Positions 32,701-41,491 are shown, counted from the first letter of the stretch. The stretch is 64,000 nt of DNA from Pseudomonas asiatica (GCF_009932335.1 NZ_BLJF01000001.1:1364001-1428000); one strand, 5' to 3'. The notes: generated from the letters alone by a model not told the origin. Numbers and translations are program-made.

Positions 32701-33130
32701 AAATGCTATGTGGTCCGTGAAGCTCCAGGTGAACGCCCAGGGGCAGTACGTTGCCGCGGGCGTCGGGCTCGGTATCGAGAACGGTCCTGCCGGCCTGCAG
32801 AGCCAGTTCCTGGTCAGTGCTGACAGGTTTGCAGTGGTCAACGGCATCAACGGCACGCTGTCAGCGCCGTTCGTGGTGCAGGACGGCCAGGTCTTCATCA
32901 ATCAGGCGTTCATCAACCAGGCTTTCATTCAGCAGATCATCCTCGGCATGACCTTGCGATCCCAGGCCGTGGACTCCCTTGGGCGTCCGCTGATCGAACT
33001 GAACATGGTCAACGGCACGTTCACCCTGCGCGGCCAGGACGCCAGTGGCAATGTGCTGATCACCAATGGTGGCATCTACGTGTATGACCTGAACGGCGTG
33101 GAGCGCGCTGCACTGGGGAGGATGACCTGA
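29759..33130 (+). CDS. Tail tip / host specificity protein J-like
   Basis: The 1123-residue protein starts MSSAVKKVAQVAIGAAIGFI with a glycine/alanine segment, then LRSSKAAARYVLGRVSTGGV, typical of J. The middle includes fibronectin-like and beta-strand-rich regions (about 440-600). The C-terminal third contains an internal repeat: DDDGEGDLSDAIDGWNSKAS (about residue 790) and DEDGEGDLASAMKSWESTAK (about residue 905). The end AALGRMT sits within the DUF1983-type domain. It is the central tip fibre that contacts the receptor. ATGA overlap with the upstream gene. Confidence 0.9.
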   Translation: MSSAVKKVAQVAIGAAIGFIQGGPWGALAGAAMAFYVASQQDKLDTGSLRTSEPSSQTLRSSKAAARYVLGRVSTGGVLAWGQEQSGDQTDGEWLHMVYVLSEGEIDGLEDIFLGEEVVQAYGEHASYELVTNPTQVNAFLKANSPDWRDTQIGRGLSFVRLSFKYSAEKYPSGIPDVRFVLRGRRDIYDPRTGTAGYSENTALHILWFLRNRCGVPDDEIVFASFANSASVCDEMLANADGSTSARYRSGCVIGADESRTQVMQKLEAACGGKLIRVGGRWMLQVGAYYGPYDFEITEDMVIGTVTGSTEPTNDSAINTVRGTFVDPTQAWAETDYPEVSVSEWVVADGGEAAETLSFSYVSNPYQAQRLANIELRRRRAGGTLSIPMNFMGYNCRPGRSVKVNLPSLNIVGEFIVTDWSMSADSGCNVSVAQNEPAIFDDAVGQPYNPIGFIKLPAGGLGSPTGLAWATEENAESVQGTLAWVAPYGVVTGYAITIRQGAAAVQAQQVPATALKLPLSGLPSGSYTMSVAALGPLTRSGEASITVNIDGPPIPEACTVQSTIDTITLFPSNVQHGLNGGTYEYFYSEDPQATAAQATYLGQGLSLTHTGLAFFTNYFYFIRSRNAYGVSGFLKSAASTSNDVTAMLEALAGQIEETQLAQHLQEEIEKISSDVPGSVNDRINQAKQELEELISDMEDPLEYVATQAYAKNDSVRSGQRLYLAIAPVPAAASGANAPPNPAYWVDIGSIAETSSALASAVSKNTSDIGVIDGKVAAQAAMLQAVQAAYRDDDGEGDLSDAIDGWNSKASFAQEVRTRASENLAVVERITKLDADVGGNSASIGELERVVASNEQSSATRFSTLESRVGENEAGLSQEEVARTDGDQALAERIGLMEASYVTPQADRDEDGEGDLASAMKSWESTAKIADESKVRAASDQAQALRTETLQVSIGQTNSELAKTNASVQTSSQAIANIDGKANAMWSVKLQVNAQGQYVAAGVGLGIENGPAGLQSQFLVSADRFAVVNGINGTLSAPFVVQDGQVFINQAFINQAFIQQIILGMTLRSQAVDSLGRPLIELNMVNGTFTLRGQDASGNVLITNGGIYVYDLNGVERAALGRMT

Positions 33131-34185
33131 TGGCCGATCTCTATGGGCTCCGGACGCGTGATGCGTCCGGGGTTGCCACCCTGGACACCACTATCACTTC
33201 GGTGCGGTCGCTGAAAATGATGCAGGTCGCTGGAAATGGTGCGTTCGACCAGTACATCTCCATTCCAGAGATCCAGGCGCAGTCTTTCGTGGTCGTGGAT
33301 GCACTGTACGACGGAGGAGAATACACAAGCAGCCCCCAAGCATGGTACTCCACGGGGCAACTGCAATTGCGGCAACCCTACACCCAGACCTGGCAGGTGA
33401 TGATTCTGTCGTTGGGTGGCGAGCCGTTCGCTGCACCTGGTTCTTTTGGCATCCGCGCTTCGAACAACAACATTCGAACGCAGATCGATTCAATTAACCA
33501 GGTGCTAACGGTTCGTTACAACGGGAGGTTCAACATTGGATTCCAAGGACCTGGTAGCAAAAACCAGATTCAATGGGCTGATGTGAATTTTGCTGCGCCG
33601 ATCACCACATATGAAAGACCAATGGTCTTTCTGAATGCCGATGACTACATGATGGTCGGTAACTTTTCGGTGAAAGGTAGCCCGGGGAACTGGACAGGAT
33701 TCAGGCTTAAAGCCTGGAACTACCAACCCGGGCATGGAGAAGCTGCGCTTTATCCGATGATGATCAATTGGTTCTGCGCGAGTTACATGGTGCCGGATGC
33801 AGCTCCCGGGCAATACGGAGCCTCGGTCCGGGACGCCGCAGGCAATCGGACCTTTGTCACCACCGCTAATCTGGCGTTGCTCAACGGTCAGCCTGCGTCC
33901 AACTCCTTTGTTGTGGCTGGAGATCCGCTCACAGGTGGGGCCTGGTATGCGCCTAGCAATCAAATGCCTTGGACCGGTAGTTACCAAGACTATGTATTGG
34001 CGAATGCTTTGTTTTCTGTCACTGCCATTGGACAAACAACCCAACCATTTCGCGCCAATTTCGGCGGTTTTCTGCCTGGAAACAGGTCTGTGCTGCAGAT
34101 GTATTGCGACAACGGTTCAGGGATTAACCCACTTACAGCAAATGGTCGGACCCTCTTCGCATCTCGACCAATGAAACCTCTTTAA
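33130..34185 (+). CDS. Tail fibre/tip-associated protein
   Basis: The 351-residue product begins MADLYGLRTRDASGVATLDT and is beta-rich with many tyrosine, tryptophan and asparagine residues (QAWYSTGQLQLRQPYTQTWQ). The start matches short phage proteins that follow J and begin AxYGL-x-xxG. The second half is lower in GC and shows no recognisable motif, consistent with a receptor-binding or exposed domain exchanged between phages. It overlaps the J stop by one base. Confidence 0.65.
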   Translation: MADLYGLRTRDASGVATLDTTITSVRSLKMMQVAGNGAFDQYISIPEIQAQSFVVVDALYDGGEYTSSPQAWYSTGQLQLRQPYTQTWQVMILSLGGEPFAAPGSFGIRASNNNIRTQIDSINQVLTVRYNGRFNIGFQGPGSKNQIQWADVNFAAPITTYERPMVFLNADDYMMVGNFSVKGSPGNWTGFRLKAWNYQPGHGEAALYPMMINWFCASYMVPDAAPGQYGASVRDAAGNRTFVTTANLALLNGQPASNSFVVAGDPLTGGAWYAPSNQMPWTGSYQDYVLANALFSVTAIGQTTQPFRANFGGFLPGNRSVLQMYCDNGSGINPLTANGRTLFASRPMKPL

Positions 34186-34197
34186 AAGGAACCAAGC

Positions 34198-34956
34198 ATG
34201 CCATGGTACAGAACGGGCACGGTTGCGATCACGGCCGGCCAAACGACGGTGACCGGTGCCGGCACCAACTTCTCCGCCAACTCGCGGGTAGGGGATGCGT
34301 TTCAAGGCCCTGATGGCCGCTGGTATGAAGTGACCAACATTGCCAGCGGTACGGTGCTGAGCATTTTGCCAGCCTACCAAGGGTCGACCGTATCCGGAGG
34401 AGCCTACGGCTTGGCCCCTATGCAGGGGTACGTGAAGGAGTCTGCAGACCGTCTGCGCCAGATAGTCGATCAATGGGGTTCTACGCTGGCCCGCCTCGGC
34501 TCCGTCTCGACCGAGAACGTAGTTCCCGTGGCTAAAGGAGGAACCGGAGGTGATACGCAGTCCTCTGCGAGGACCGGGTTGGGCCTGGGATCAGCTGCCA
34601 CAGCTGCGTTGGTGGGCAGCGTCACACAAGGCGGAGGTGCCGTTGTCGAATACGGAAGTAATTCAAATGGAACGTACTGCAAACTCGCCGGCGGTTTGAT
34701 GATCTGTCAGACCGCCGGTGCAACCCTCTTACCCCCTGCGGGCATAGGCTATGTGGGCTGGACTTTCCCGGCCCAATTCCTTGGGGGGGTTCCTGCGTTC
34801 GTAGACTTGATCGCAGAGCCTGGGCAGGGCTCCGACATCAGAAGCTACGCCTGTCAGTCGCAGTATCAAGGGACGACAACAACTGGCACTACGTTCCTTA
34901 CCTACATGGCCTCATCGGTGGGATGCAAGGCCATTGCTATCGGGAGATGGATGTAA
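34198..34956 (+). CDS. Tail fibre protein
   Basis: The 252-residue protein begins MPWYRTGTVAITAGQTTVTG, a common opening of Pseudomonas phage fibres, with AGTNFSANSRVGDAFQGPDG. Around 115-140 it has the fibre hinge VPVAKGGTGGDTQSSARTGL followed by GLGSAATAA. The C-terminal ~100 residues are probably the receptor-binding tip. It starts behind AAAGGA and overlaps the next start (TAATG). Confidence 0.78.
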   Translation: MPWYRTGTVAITAGQTTVTGAGTNFSANSRVGDAFQGPDGRWYEVTNIASGTVLSILPAYQGSTVSGGAYGLAPMQGYVKESADRLRQIVDQWGSTLARLGSVSTENVVPVAKGGTGGDTQSSARTGLGLGSAATAALVGSVTQGGGAVVEYGSNSNGTYCKLAGGLMICQTAGATLLPPAGIGYVGWTFPAQFLGGVPAFVDLIAEPGQGSDIRSYACQSQYQGTTTTGTTFLTYMASSVGCKAIAIGRWM

Positions 34957-35555
34957 TGATTATCAAACTGTCGCCAGTTCGTTCTGATTCGATGCTGTCA
35001 GTCACCAAAGCGGGTGATGCCCTTGTCGTCAATGGTGTGTCATTCGATTTTTCGCGACTTAAGGACGGCGAGACCCTTCCGGCAAAAGCGATATCCAGCG
35101 ACTGGATTACCCAAGACGTAGCGCGTGGCGGTGCGGATATCGAGATTACTTTGATCATGCCTCATGCGGTAGATGCGCCAGAATCGGCGAGATTCCCTGT
35201 AGATATCGTAAGCCCTGCTGACGGCGTCATTCAGCTTCCAGGACTTGAGTCGGAGCCATCGCAGCCGCCGATCATGGCCGGCGTAATCGACTGGAGTCAG
35301 GTGATTACCGCAGTGATGAAGCAGGAGCAGGAGGCGGCTGTTCTGCTCGTCCAGATTGCCGATCAGATCACCGCCCGCCGCCTCGTGGTAGACACCGCGA
35401 TCGCGCCGCTGCAGGACGCGGTTGATCTTGAGGTGGCCACCGAGACTGAGGCAGCCCTGCTGAAAGAGTGGAAGCGCTACCGCGTGGCGCTGAGCCGTCT
35501 TCCCGAGCAGGAAGGGTACCCAACGACCATCAACTGGCCCACGCCTCCGGCCTGA
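34956..35555 (+). CDS. Probable tail fibre assembly chaperone
   Basis: The 199-residue protein begins MIIKLSPVRSDSMLSVTKAG and ends with a helical part LKEWKRYRVALSRLPEQEGY followed by INWPTPP. That W(K/R)xYRxAL...W(P) tail is typical of fibre assembly (Caudo_TAP) proteins. It directly follows the fibre gene and overlaps it by one base. It is expected to be a cytoplasmic chaperone that trimerises the fibre and is not in the virion. Confidence 0.75.
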   Translation: MIIKLSPVRSDSMLSVTKAGDALVVNGVSFDFSRLKDGETLPAKAISSDWITQDVARGGADIEITLIMPHAVDAPESARFPVDIVSPADGVIQLPGLESEPSQPPIMAGVIDWSQVITAVMKQEQEAAVLLVQIADQITARRLVVDTAIAPLQDAVDLEVATETEAALLKEWKRYRVALSRLPEQEGYPTTINWPTPPA

Positions 35556-35589
35556 TCCAGCTGAACTTACCTGCTGTCCAAAGAACACA

Positions 35590-35614
35590 ACCGGCCGCGA
35601 GCCGGTATTTTTTT
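35590..35614 (+). terminator. Terminator after the fibre assembly gene
   Basis: ACCGGC (35590-35595) pairs with GCCGGT (35601-35606), followed by A and seven T. Confidence 0.75.
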
Positions 35615-35629
35615 GCCTGGAGCAACCCC

Positions 35630-36073
35630 ATGACTGCACGCGGTGTACGCAACAACAACCCCGGCAATATCGACTTCAACCCGAGGAACGCTTGGCAGGG
35701 CCAGCTGGGCATGGAGGAGGGCGTGGCCAAACCGCGCTTCGCCAGGTTCGACCAGGCCGAGAATGGTATTCGTGCCCTGGGCAAGCTGCTGCTGAACTAC
35801 CGGGGCAAGGACGGTATGCCCGGTGTCGGCCGCCCTGGCATCGACACCCCGCTGGAGTTCATCAGCCGCTGGGCGCCGTCCAGCGAGAACAACACCCTGG
35901 CCTACGCCCAGGCCATTGCCAAGCGTCTCGGCGTCGGCGTGCGCGACTCAATCGACATCTCCAAGCCGCAGGTGCTGCGCGAGGCAGTGGTAGGGATCAT
36001 CGTCCACGAGAACGGCGGCAACCCGTACACGGATCAGGTGATTGACGAGGGTGTGCGGAGGGCGTTGGCATGA
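35630..36073 (+). CDS. Lysozyme/structural P5-like endolysin candidate
   Basis: The 147-residue protein starts at ATG 35630 with MTARGVRNNNPGNIDFNPRN, then AWQGQLGMEEGVAKPRFARF and DQAENGIRALGKLLLNYRGK. The RGVRNNNPGNI opening is typical of the phage structural P5/lysozyme-like family, which replaces classical endolysins in many Pseudomonas prophages. No signal peptide is present, so it would depend on the holin. It overlaps the Rz-like gene by four bases. Confidence 0.75.
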   Translation: MTARGVRNNNPGNIDFNPRNAWQGQLGMEEGVAKPRFARFDQAENGIRALGKLLLNYRGKDGMPGVGRPGIDTPLEFISRWAPSSENNTLAYAQAIAKRLGVGVRDSIDISKPQVLREAVVGIIVHENGGNPYTDQVIDEGVRRALA

Positions 36074-36432
36074 CGTCCTTGGCTATGCGTGCTCTTGGCG
36101 CCGGCCTGTTGATCCTGCTGGGCGTCCTGTTGGGTATCTGGTCCGCTACAGGGCACTTCCGGCCGCTGCTGGACGCTGAGCAGAACCAGGTGGCCAGCTG
36201 CAAAGCTGCTCGGGACAATCTCAGCGGGTTGGCGGTGGAGCAGGGCAAGGCCATGGGCGACCTGACCCTGGCGGCAAAGACTCGCCAGGCCGGGGCTGAG
36301 CAGGCGGTTGGCAAGGCGAAGGCCAGCGCGGAAGTCGACTACGCCGCGGCAAACCGCCTGCAGCAGGAGCGCACCGGTGGCGACCAGTGCACAGCAGCCA
36401 CCTCGATTATCGACAAGGAGCTTGGGCTATGA
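36070..36432 (+). CDS. Rz-like inner-membrane spanin
   Basis: The 120-residue protein has an N-terminal membrane anchor, ALGAGLLILLGVLLGIWSAT (about 7-26), and a periplasmic coiled-coil rich in alanine, glutamine and lysine. It overlaps the outer-membrane lipoprotein partner by four bases. The pair disrupts the outer membrane in the last step of lysis. The position after the lysozyme gene is classical. Confidence 0.8.
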   Translation: MTSLAMRALGAGLLILLGVLLGIWSATGHFRPLLDAEQNQVASCKAARDNLSGLAVEQGKAMGDLTLAAKTRQAGAEQAVGKAKASAEVDYAAANRLQQERTGGDQCTAATSIIDKELGL

Positions 36433-36773
36433 CGGTGGTGGTGAACTCGCTGACCTGTAGGAGCGGAATGGGCATTTTCTGGCCTGCACGCCGCGTAATA
36501 CGGGGCCTTGCCTGTGGGAGCGGGGTGGTGGTAACCCTGCTGTACCTTGCCGGCTGCGCGATGAAGGCGGAGCCAGAGATCCGCTATTTGCGCGTCGAAG
36601 TGCCGGTGCAGGTTCCTTGCCGTGCACCAGAAGTCGCGGTGCCGCCCTGGGCGGCCGCCGGCTTGCGCAGGGACGACAGCCTTGAAGTGAAGGTGAGGGC
36701 GCTGCTGGCTGAGCGCCGGCAGCGGATCGGGTACGAACGCCTTCTTGAGGCGGCTGTTTCGGCGTGTCGATAG
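36429..36773 (+). CDS. Rz1-like outer-membrane lipoprotein spanin
   Basis: The 114-residue product has the lipobox LYLAGC (cysteine at about position 43) preceded by an unusually long N-terminal region. Residues ~9-35 (TCRSGMGIFWPARRVIRGLA and following) are encoded by a REP-like insertion. After the cysteine comes the typical proline-rich VPVQVPCRAPEVAVPPW. The lipoprotein pairs with the inner-membrane spanin encoded upstream. The long leader may reduce secretion or may still work since the hydrophobic VVVTLLYLAGC part remains. Confidence 0.72.
   Translation: MTVVVNSLTCRSGMGIFWPARRVIRGLACGSGVVVTLLYLAGCAMKAEPEIRYLRVEVPVQVPCRAPEVAVPPWAAAGLRRDDSLEVKVRALLAERRQRIGYERLLEAAVSACR
36454..36533 (+). 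repeat. REP-like insertion inside the Rz1 gene
   Basis: CCTGTAGGAGCGG (36454-36466) and CCTGTGGGAGCGGG (36511-36524) carry the same TGT(A/G)GGAGCGG core as the chromosomal REP elements at 37990, 40197 and 48333. The bases on both sides (GGTGGTGGTGAACTCGCTG and GGTGGTGGTAACCCTGCTG) look like a duplication. An in-frame insertion of about 90 bp is the simplest explanation. Confidence 0.5.
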
Positions 36774-36973
36774 GTCGGAGATCTGCGCCACGCGCCACAG
36801 AATCGCGAGCCTCGGTTTCGTGGCGCGGAGGGCGTGCGCAATATTCTTTACGCAGGTCTATTTGCAAAACCCGTAGCTAACTTATTGATTGTTATAGGCT
36901 TATTTCGGCTTTTTCGGGGCTCTAGGTGAGCAAGGAAAGACCATTAAAATCAATGGCTTAACGATTATCCGCA

Positions 36974-37032
36974 CACCACCTTGACATGGTGGGGGTCGTT
37001 GGTTCGAGTCCAATTGTGCCTACCAAATCGAA
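36974..37032 (+). repeat. Prophage right attachment site (attR), partial tRNA-Val copy
   Basis: These 59 bases are identical to 37217-37275, the 3' part of the intact tRNA-Val from the anticodon stem through the CCA end and seven bases beyond. They are directly downstream of the last phage gene. The 5' half of a tRNA is missing in front. This fits integration into a tandem upstream tRNA-Val, whose intact copy would lie left of the window. Confidence 0.82.
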
Positions 37033-37033
37033 G

Positions 37034-37066
37034 AAGGGGTGATCCGCAAGGGTCACCCCTTTTTTC
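37034..37066 (+). terminator. Terminator of the split tRNA-Val
   Basis: AAGGGGTGA (37034-37042) and TCACCCCTT (37053-37061) are followed by T residues. It was the terminator of the original upstream tRNA gene. Confidence 0.75.
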
Positions 37067-37148
37067 ATTGGGTTCTCGCGGCCTGGTGCTGCGCAGCAGG
37101 CCCTTATGCACGAATTCGCAAAGTTTTTGATTTTTCTGAAAAAAACGC

Positions 37149-37177
37149 TTTACAGGTACGCATTCGATCACTAATAT
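37149..37177 (+). promoter_or_regulatory. tRNA-Val promoter
   Basis: TTTACA (37149-37154), 17 bp and TAATAT (37172-37177) lie 15 bases upstream of the tRNA. Confidence 0.65.
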
Positions 37178-37191
37178 GCGCACCACACGAC

Positions 37192-37268
37192 AGGCACATA
37201 GCTCAGTTGGTTAGAGCACCACCTTGACATGGTGGGGGTCGTTGGTTCGAGTCCAATTGTGCCTACCA
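37192..37268 (+). tRNA. tRNA-Val(GAC)
   Basis: The 77-base sequence has acceptor arms AGGCACA/TGTGCCT, a D-arm TAGCTCAGTTGGTTAGAGC, an anticodon stem CCACC/GGTGG around TTGACAT (anticodon GAC), a T-arm GTTCGAGTC and encoded CCA. A terminator follows at 37276. It is intact and complete. Confidence 0.95.
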
Positions 37269-37275
37269 AATCGAA

Positions 37276-37305
37276 AAAGGGCGATCAGCAATGATCGCCC
37301 TTTTT
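37276..37305 (+). terminator. tRNA-Val terminator
   Basis: AAAGGGCGATCA (37276-37287) pairs with TGATCGCCCTTT (37292-37303), followed by TT. Confidence 0.8.
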
Positions 37306-37399
37306 GCTGTGCGCATGAAGCAGCGTGTAACGTTTGGTCGCGGTTCGGGGCATTGCCCGGCGTGCTAGAATCCGCCCCTTCGAATCTGGAGGTACACGC

Positions 37400-37969
37400 G
37401 TGCGCAAACTGGCTGTGGTAATGGCAGTGCTCGCCCTGGCGGGCTGTGAGAACGAGGTCGAAGGCGTGCACAAACAGGTGGCCGAACACCTGCACAACCC
37501 CAAGACCGCCAAGTTCGGCAACGTGCGGATCGACACCCAGGGCACCATCTGCGGCCAGGTCCGTGGCAAGGATGATGCCGGGCAGTACGAGGCCTACCGC
37601 AGCTACGTGGCCATCAAGCGCGATGGCCAGTACGAAATCATCGTCGACGACAGCGGCAACAACCTGCGCATCCGCGAAATGTGCGGCGGCGCCGAGCTGC
37701 AGCGCCGCGCCGAGGCCCTGGCTGGCCAGCCGGCCCCGCAAGGCTGGGATGTGGAAGTGATCCAGGGTGCAAACATGGGCGCGCTCAGCGACATGACTGC
37801 ACGCCTGATCGAAAAGGGCATCCCGTCCTCGGTGGAGTACCGCGACGGCAAGCCGGTGGTGCTGATGGGGCCATTCCCCACCCGTGAGGAAGCCGAAGCG
37901 CGCAAGGCCGAGGTAATGGCCAAGCTGGGTACCGATTCGGTGGTGATCCAGCACGGCGCAGCGCGCTGA
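37400..37969 (+). CDS. SPOR-domain lipoprotein
   Basis: The 189-residue product starts at GTG 37400 behind GGAGG. It has a lipoprotein signal peptide with LALAGC (cysteine near 15), a KTAKFGNVRIDTQGTICGQV central domain and a C-terminal SPOR-like domain, DVEVIQGANMGALSDMTARL to GPFPTREEAEARKAEVMAKL. SPOR domains bind denuded peptidoglycan at the septum. The LHNPKTAKFGNV part resembles small Pseudomonas periplasmic proteins of unknown role. Confidence 0.8.
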   Translation: MRKLAVVMAVLALAGCENEVEGVHKQVAEHLHNPKTAKFGNVRIDTQGTICGQVRGKDDAGQYEAYRSYVAIKRDGQYEIIVDDSGNNLRIREMCGGAELQRRAEALAGQPAPQGWDVEVIQGANMGALSDMTARLIEKGIPSSVEYRDGKPVVLMGPFPTREEAEARKAEVMAKLGTDSVVIQHGAAR

Positions 37970-37989
37970 AAACTCTGTGTGAGTGGGGG

Positions 37990-38104
37990 CTGTAGGAGCG
38001 GCCTTGTGTCGCGACGGGCTGCGAAGCAGCCCCACAGAATCTGCTGTGATGCCGAATCCCGGGGCTGCTTTGCAGCCCGTCGCGACGCAAGGCCGCTCCT
38101 ACAG
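37990..38104. repeat. REP pair (BIME)
   Basis: CTGTAGGAGCGGCCTTGTGT (37990 onward) is repeated in inverted orientation up to 38104, each arm about 44 bases with an internal GGGCTGC/GCAGCCC hairpin. It lies between two genes and is the common Pseudomonas putida-type repeat. Confidence 0.85.
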
Positions 38105-38208
38105 GGCATGCGCCAGCTTCCGGATTTCGAGCAGTCACACGCGCGCTAGACATTGTCCGCACAGTTTTGGCTATGCTTGTCAGGAAGAAGCCGAACGGGG
38201 AGGGCCTC

Positions 38209-38634
38209 ATGTCTACACTGGAGCGGGCCATTGCCGTGGCCGCCAGGGCGCATGAAGGGCAATACGACAAGGGTGGGGCCGCTTATATCCTCCACCCGCT
38301 ACGCGTGATGATGCGGGTTTCCACAACCGAACAACGGATTGTCGCGGTGCTGCACGATGTGATCGAAGACACCCCGCTGACCCTGTCCGACCTGGCGCGC
38401 GAGGGTTTCGCGCTGAAAATCCTTGCCGCCTTGCTGGCGCTCAGCCGCCGTGAGGGCGAGGCCTACCAGGACTTCGTGGTGCGCCTGGGCGGTGACCCGC
38501 TGGCGCGCACCGTCAAGCTGGCCGATCTGGCCGACAACAGCGACCTTTCGCGCATCCCGTGCCCAGGCCCCACCGACCTGGCACGGCTGGCGCGTTACCG
38601 CGAAGCCAGCGCCTACCTGCAGGCCTTGGCTTGA
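38209..38634 (+). CDS. HD-domain phosphohydrolase, (p)ppGpp hydrolase-like
   Basis: The 141-residue protein begins MSTLERAIAVAARAHEGQYD and has AAYILHPLRVMMRV and IVAVLHDVIEDTPLTLSDLA. The H...HP...HD-x-x-EDT motifs belong to RelA/SpoT-type HD hydrolases, and the small single-domain size resembles MESH1-like ppGpp hydrolases. KLADLADN provides the last metal-side motif. It probably hydrolyses nucleotide or alarmone phosphates. GGGAGG precedes the start. Confidence 0.8.
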   Translation: MSTLERAIAVAARAHEGQYDKGGAAYILHPLRVMMRVSTTEQRIVAVLHDVIEDTPLTLSDLAREGFALKILAALLALSRREGEAYQDFVVRLGGDPLARTVKLADLADNSDLSRIPCPGPTDLARLARYREASAYLQALA

Positions 38635-38646
38635 GGCTGAATGCAG

Positions 38647-38889
38647 TCAGTCTTCCTTCGGTACCGTCCAGAAAATCTGCACGCCGCCATCGTCGCGGTG
38701 GGCGAGGGTGACGTTATCGTTTTCGGCGATTTCCTCTAGCAGGGTTTCCCAATCTTCCGGGGTTTCCTGCTCCAGACGGAAAATCAACGCCGCACGGCTG
38801 CGCTGGGCAGTGGGGCTGTTGATGATTTTCTGAATGCGCATACCCAGTTGTTCATAGCTGCTTGGGGTGGCGGAGGCGGTGCTGGACAC
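38647..38889 (-). CDS. DUF1654 family protein, chromosomal copy
   Basis: The 80-residue product starts at GTG 38889 behind AAGGAA. It contains SYEQLGMRIQKIINSPTAQR, a middle EDWETLLEEIAENDNVTLAH and DDGGVQIFWTVP. It is a standard-length member of this Pseudomonas-specific family of unknown function. A perfect LexA palindrome at 38909-38924 lies 20 bases upstream, predicting DNA-damage induction. It converges with the HD hydrolase gene. Confidence 0.85.
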   Translation of the reverse strand: MSSTASATPSSYEQLGMRIQKIINSPTAQRSRAALIFRLEQETPEDWETLLEEIAENDNVTLAHRDDGGVQIFWTVPKED

Positions 38890-38908
38890 AAGTGTTTCCT
38901 TGTTTTTG

Positions 38909-38924
38909 CTGTATGCGCATACAG
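38909..38924 (-). promoter_or_regulatory. LexA (SOS) box
   Basis: CTGTATGCGCATACAG is a perfect 16-bp palindrome matching the LexA consensus. It lies directly upstream of the leftward DUF1654 gene. Confidence 0.8.
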
Positions 38925-39020
38925 TATTTCACTGTAAGTAATTTCGCAACAGTCAGACAGCAAACGCCCCGCCTGGGCAGCGGGGCTGTTTGCATTTCCG
39001 GGGGGGGGGGCGGCTGGCGA

Positions 39021-40312
<1,292 letters not shown>

Positions 40313-40427
40313 GAAGGTGCGTTCCATTCGAGATTCCGAACAAATGCAGGAAAAGACGTTCGGCTTTTCGGAAAAAATCCGGATAAACTGCGCCAAGTTC
40401 GACTTGACCTCCGACAGCCAAACGGAT

Positions 40428-40456
40428 TTGACAAACCCCGGTCCTGTTTCCATAGT
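40428..40456 (+). promoter_or_regulatory. rbs operon promoter
   Basis: TTGACA (40428-40433), a 17-bp spacer and CATAGT (40451-40456) form the most likely sigma-70 promoter. The LacI-type operator starts eight bases downstream of the -10. Confidence 0.65.
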
Positions 40457-40463
40457 TAGGCAA

Positions 40464-40477
40464 CGCAAACGTTTGCG
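40464..40477 (+). promoter_or_regulatory. RbsR operator
   Basis: CGCAAACGTTTGCG is a perfect 14-bp palindrome with the central CG typical of LacI/GalR-family operators. It overlaps the expected transcription start of the rbs operon. Confidence 0.8.
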
Positions 40478-40513
40478 ATCCGACAAAAAACACAAGATTC
40501 GGAGTCATCGTCC

Positions 40514-41470
40514 ATGAAACTGCCGTTCCCCGGTCGTCTGCTGGCCCTCGCGGTCATTTCCTCGCTGTCCCTGGCCCTGCCATTTTCCCCCGCCCACGCC
40601 GAAGACAAGCCCAAGGTTGCCCTGGTCATGAAGTCGCTGGCCAACGAGTTCTTCCGCACCATGGAAGACGGCGCCAAGGACTACCAGAAAGCCCACGCCG
40701 ATGAATTCGAGCTGATCGCCAACGGCATCAAGAACGAGACCGACACCGGCGAGCAGATCCGCATCGTCGAGCAGATGGTCAACGCGGGCGCCAAGGCCCT
40801 GGTCATTGCCCCGGCCGACTCCAAGGCGCTGGTATCGGCGGTGAAGAAGGCCATGGACCAGGGCGTTGTGGTGATCAACATCGACAACCGCCTGGACCCT
40901 GAACTGCTCAAGAGCAAAGGCATCAGCGTACCCTTCGTGGGCCCCGACAACCGCAAGGGCGCGCGCCTGGTCGGTGACTACCTGGCCAACGAGAAGCTCA
41001 AGGCCGGCGACCAGGTCGGCATCATCGAAGGCGTGCCGACCACCACCAACGCCCAGCAGCGTACCGCCGGCTTCAAGGACGCCATGGACGCCGCGCAGAT
41101 CAAGATCGTATCGGTGCAGAGCGGCAACTGGGAAATCGACAAAGGCAACGCCGTCGCCGCCTCCATGCTCAACGAATACCCCGACCTGAAAGCCCTGCTG
41201 GCCGGCAACGACAGCATGGCCCTGGGCGCGGTGTCGGCCGTGCGTGCCGCCGGCAAGACCGGCCAGGTGCAAGTGGTGGGCTACGACAACATCAACGCCA
41301 TCAAGCCGATGCTCGCCGATGGCCGTGTGCTTGCCACCCTCGACCAGGCGGCCAGCCAGCAGGCGGTGTACGGCATCCAGGCGGCGCTGAAAATGGTCAA
41401 GGGCGAGAAACCCGACGTGGATGCCGACAACGTCATCCAGACCCCGGTCCAACTCATCACCAAGCCCTGA
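40514..41470 (+). CDS. rbsB: Ribose ABC transporter, periplasmic binding protein
   Basis: The 318-residue protein has a signal peptide (cleavage near PAHAEDK) and a Peripla_BP_4 fold: VALVMKSLANEFFRTMEDGA, EQMVNAGAKALVIAPADSKA, INIDNRLDPELLKSKG and VVGYDNINAIKPMLADGRVL. It captures ribose and passes it to the RbsAC complex. It is the first gene of the operon, downstream of the operator at 40464. Confidence 0.93.
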   Translation: MKLPFPGRLLALAVISSLSLALPFSPAHAEDKPKVALVMKSLANEFFRTMEDGAKDYQKAHADEFELIANGIKNETDTGEQIRIVEQMVNAGAKALVIAPADSKALVSAVKKAMDQGVVVINIDNRLDPELLKSKGISVPFVGPDNRKGARLVGDYLANEKLKAGDQVGIIEGVPTTTNAQQRTAGFKDAMDAAQIKIVSVQSGNWEIDKGNAVAASMLNEYPDLKALLAGNDSMALGAVSAVRAAGKTGQVQVVGYDNINAIKPMLADGRVLATLDQAASQQAVYGIQAALKMVKGEKPDVDADNVIQTPVQLITKP

Positions 41471-41491
41471 TCGCTGGCAGGAGAAACGGCC

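Noticed and set aside
36973..37035. Second complete tRNA-Val
   Set aside because: Only the 3' part from the anticodon stem is present; the 5' half before 36974 does not pair.
39000..39012. G10 run as a regulatory or G-quadruplex element
   Set aside because: A single homopolymer run between genes; no further G-tracts at suitable spacing and it may vary by sequencing error.
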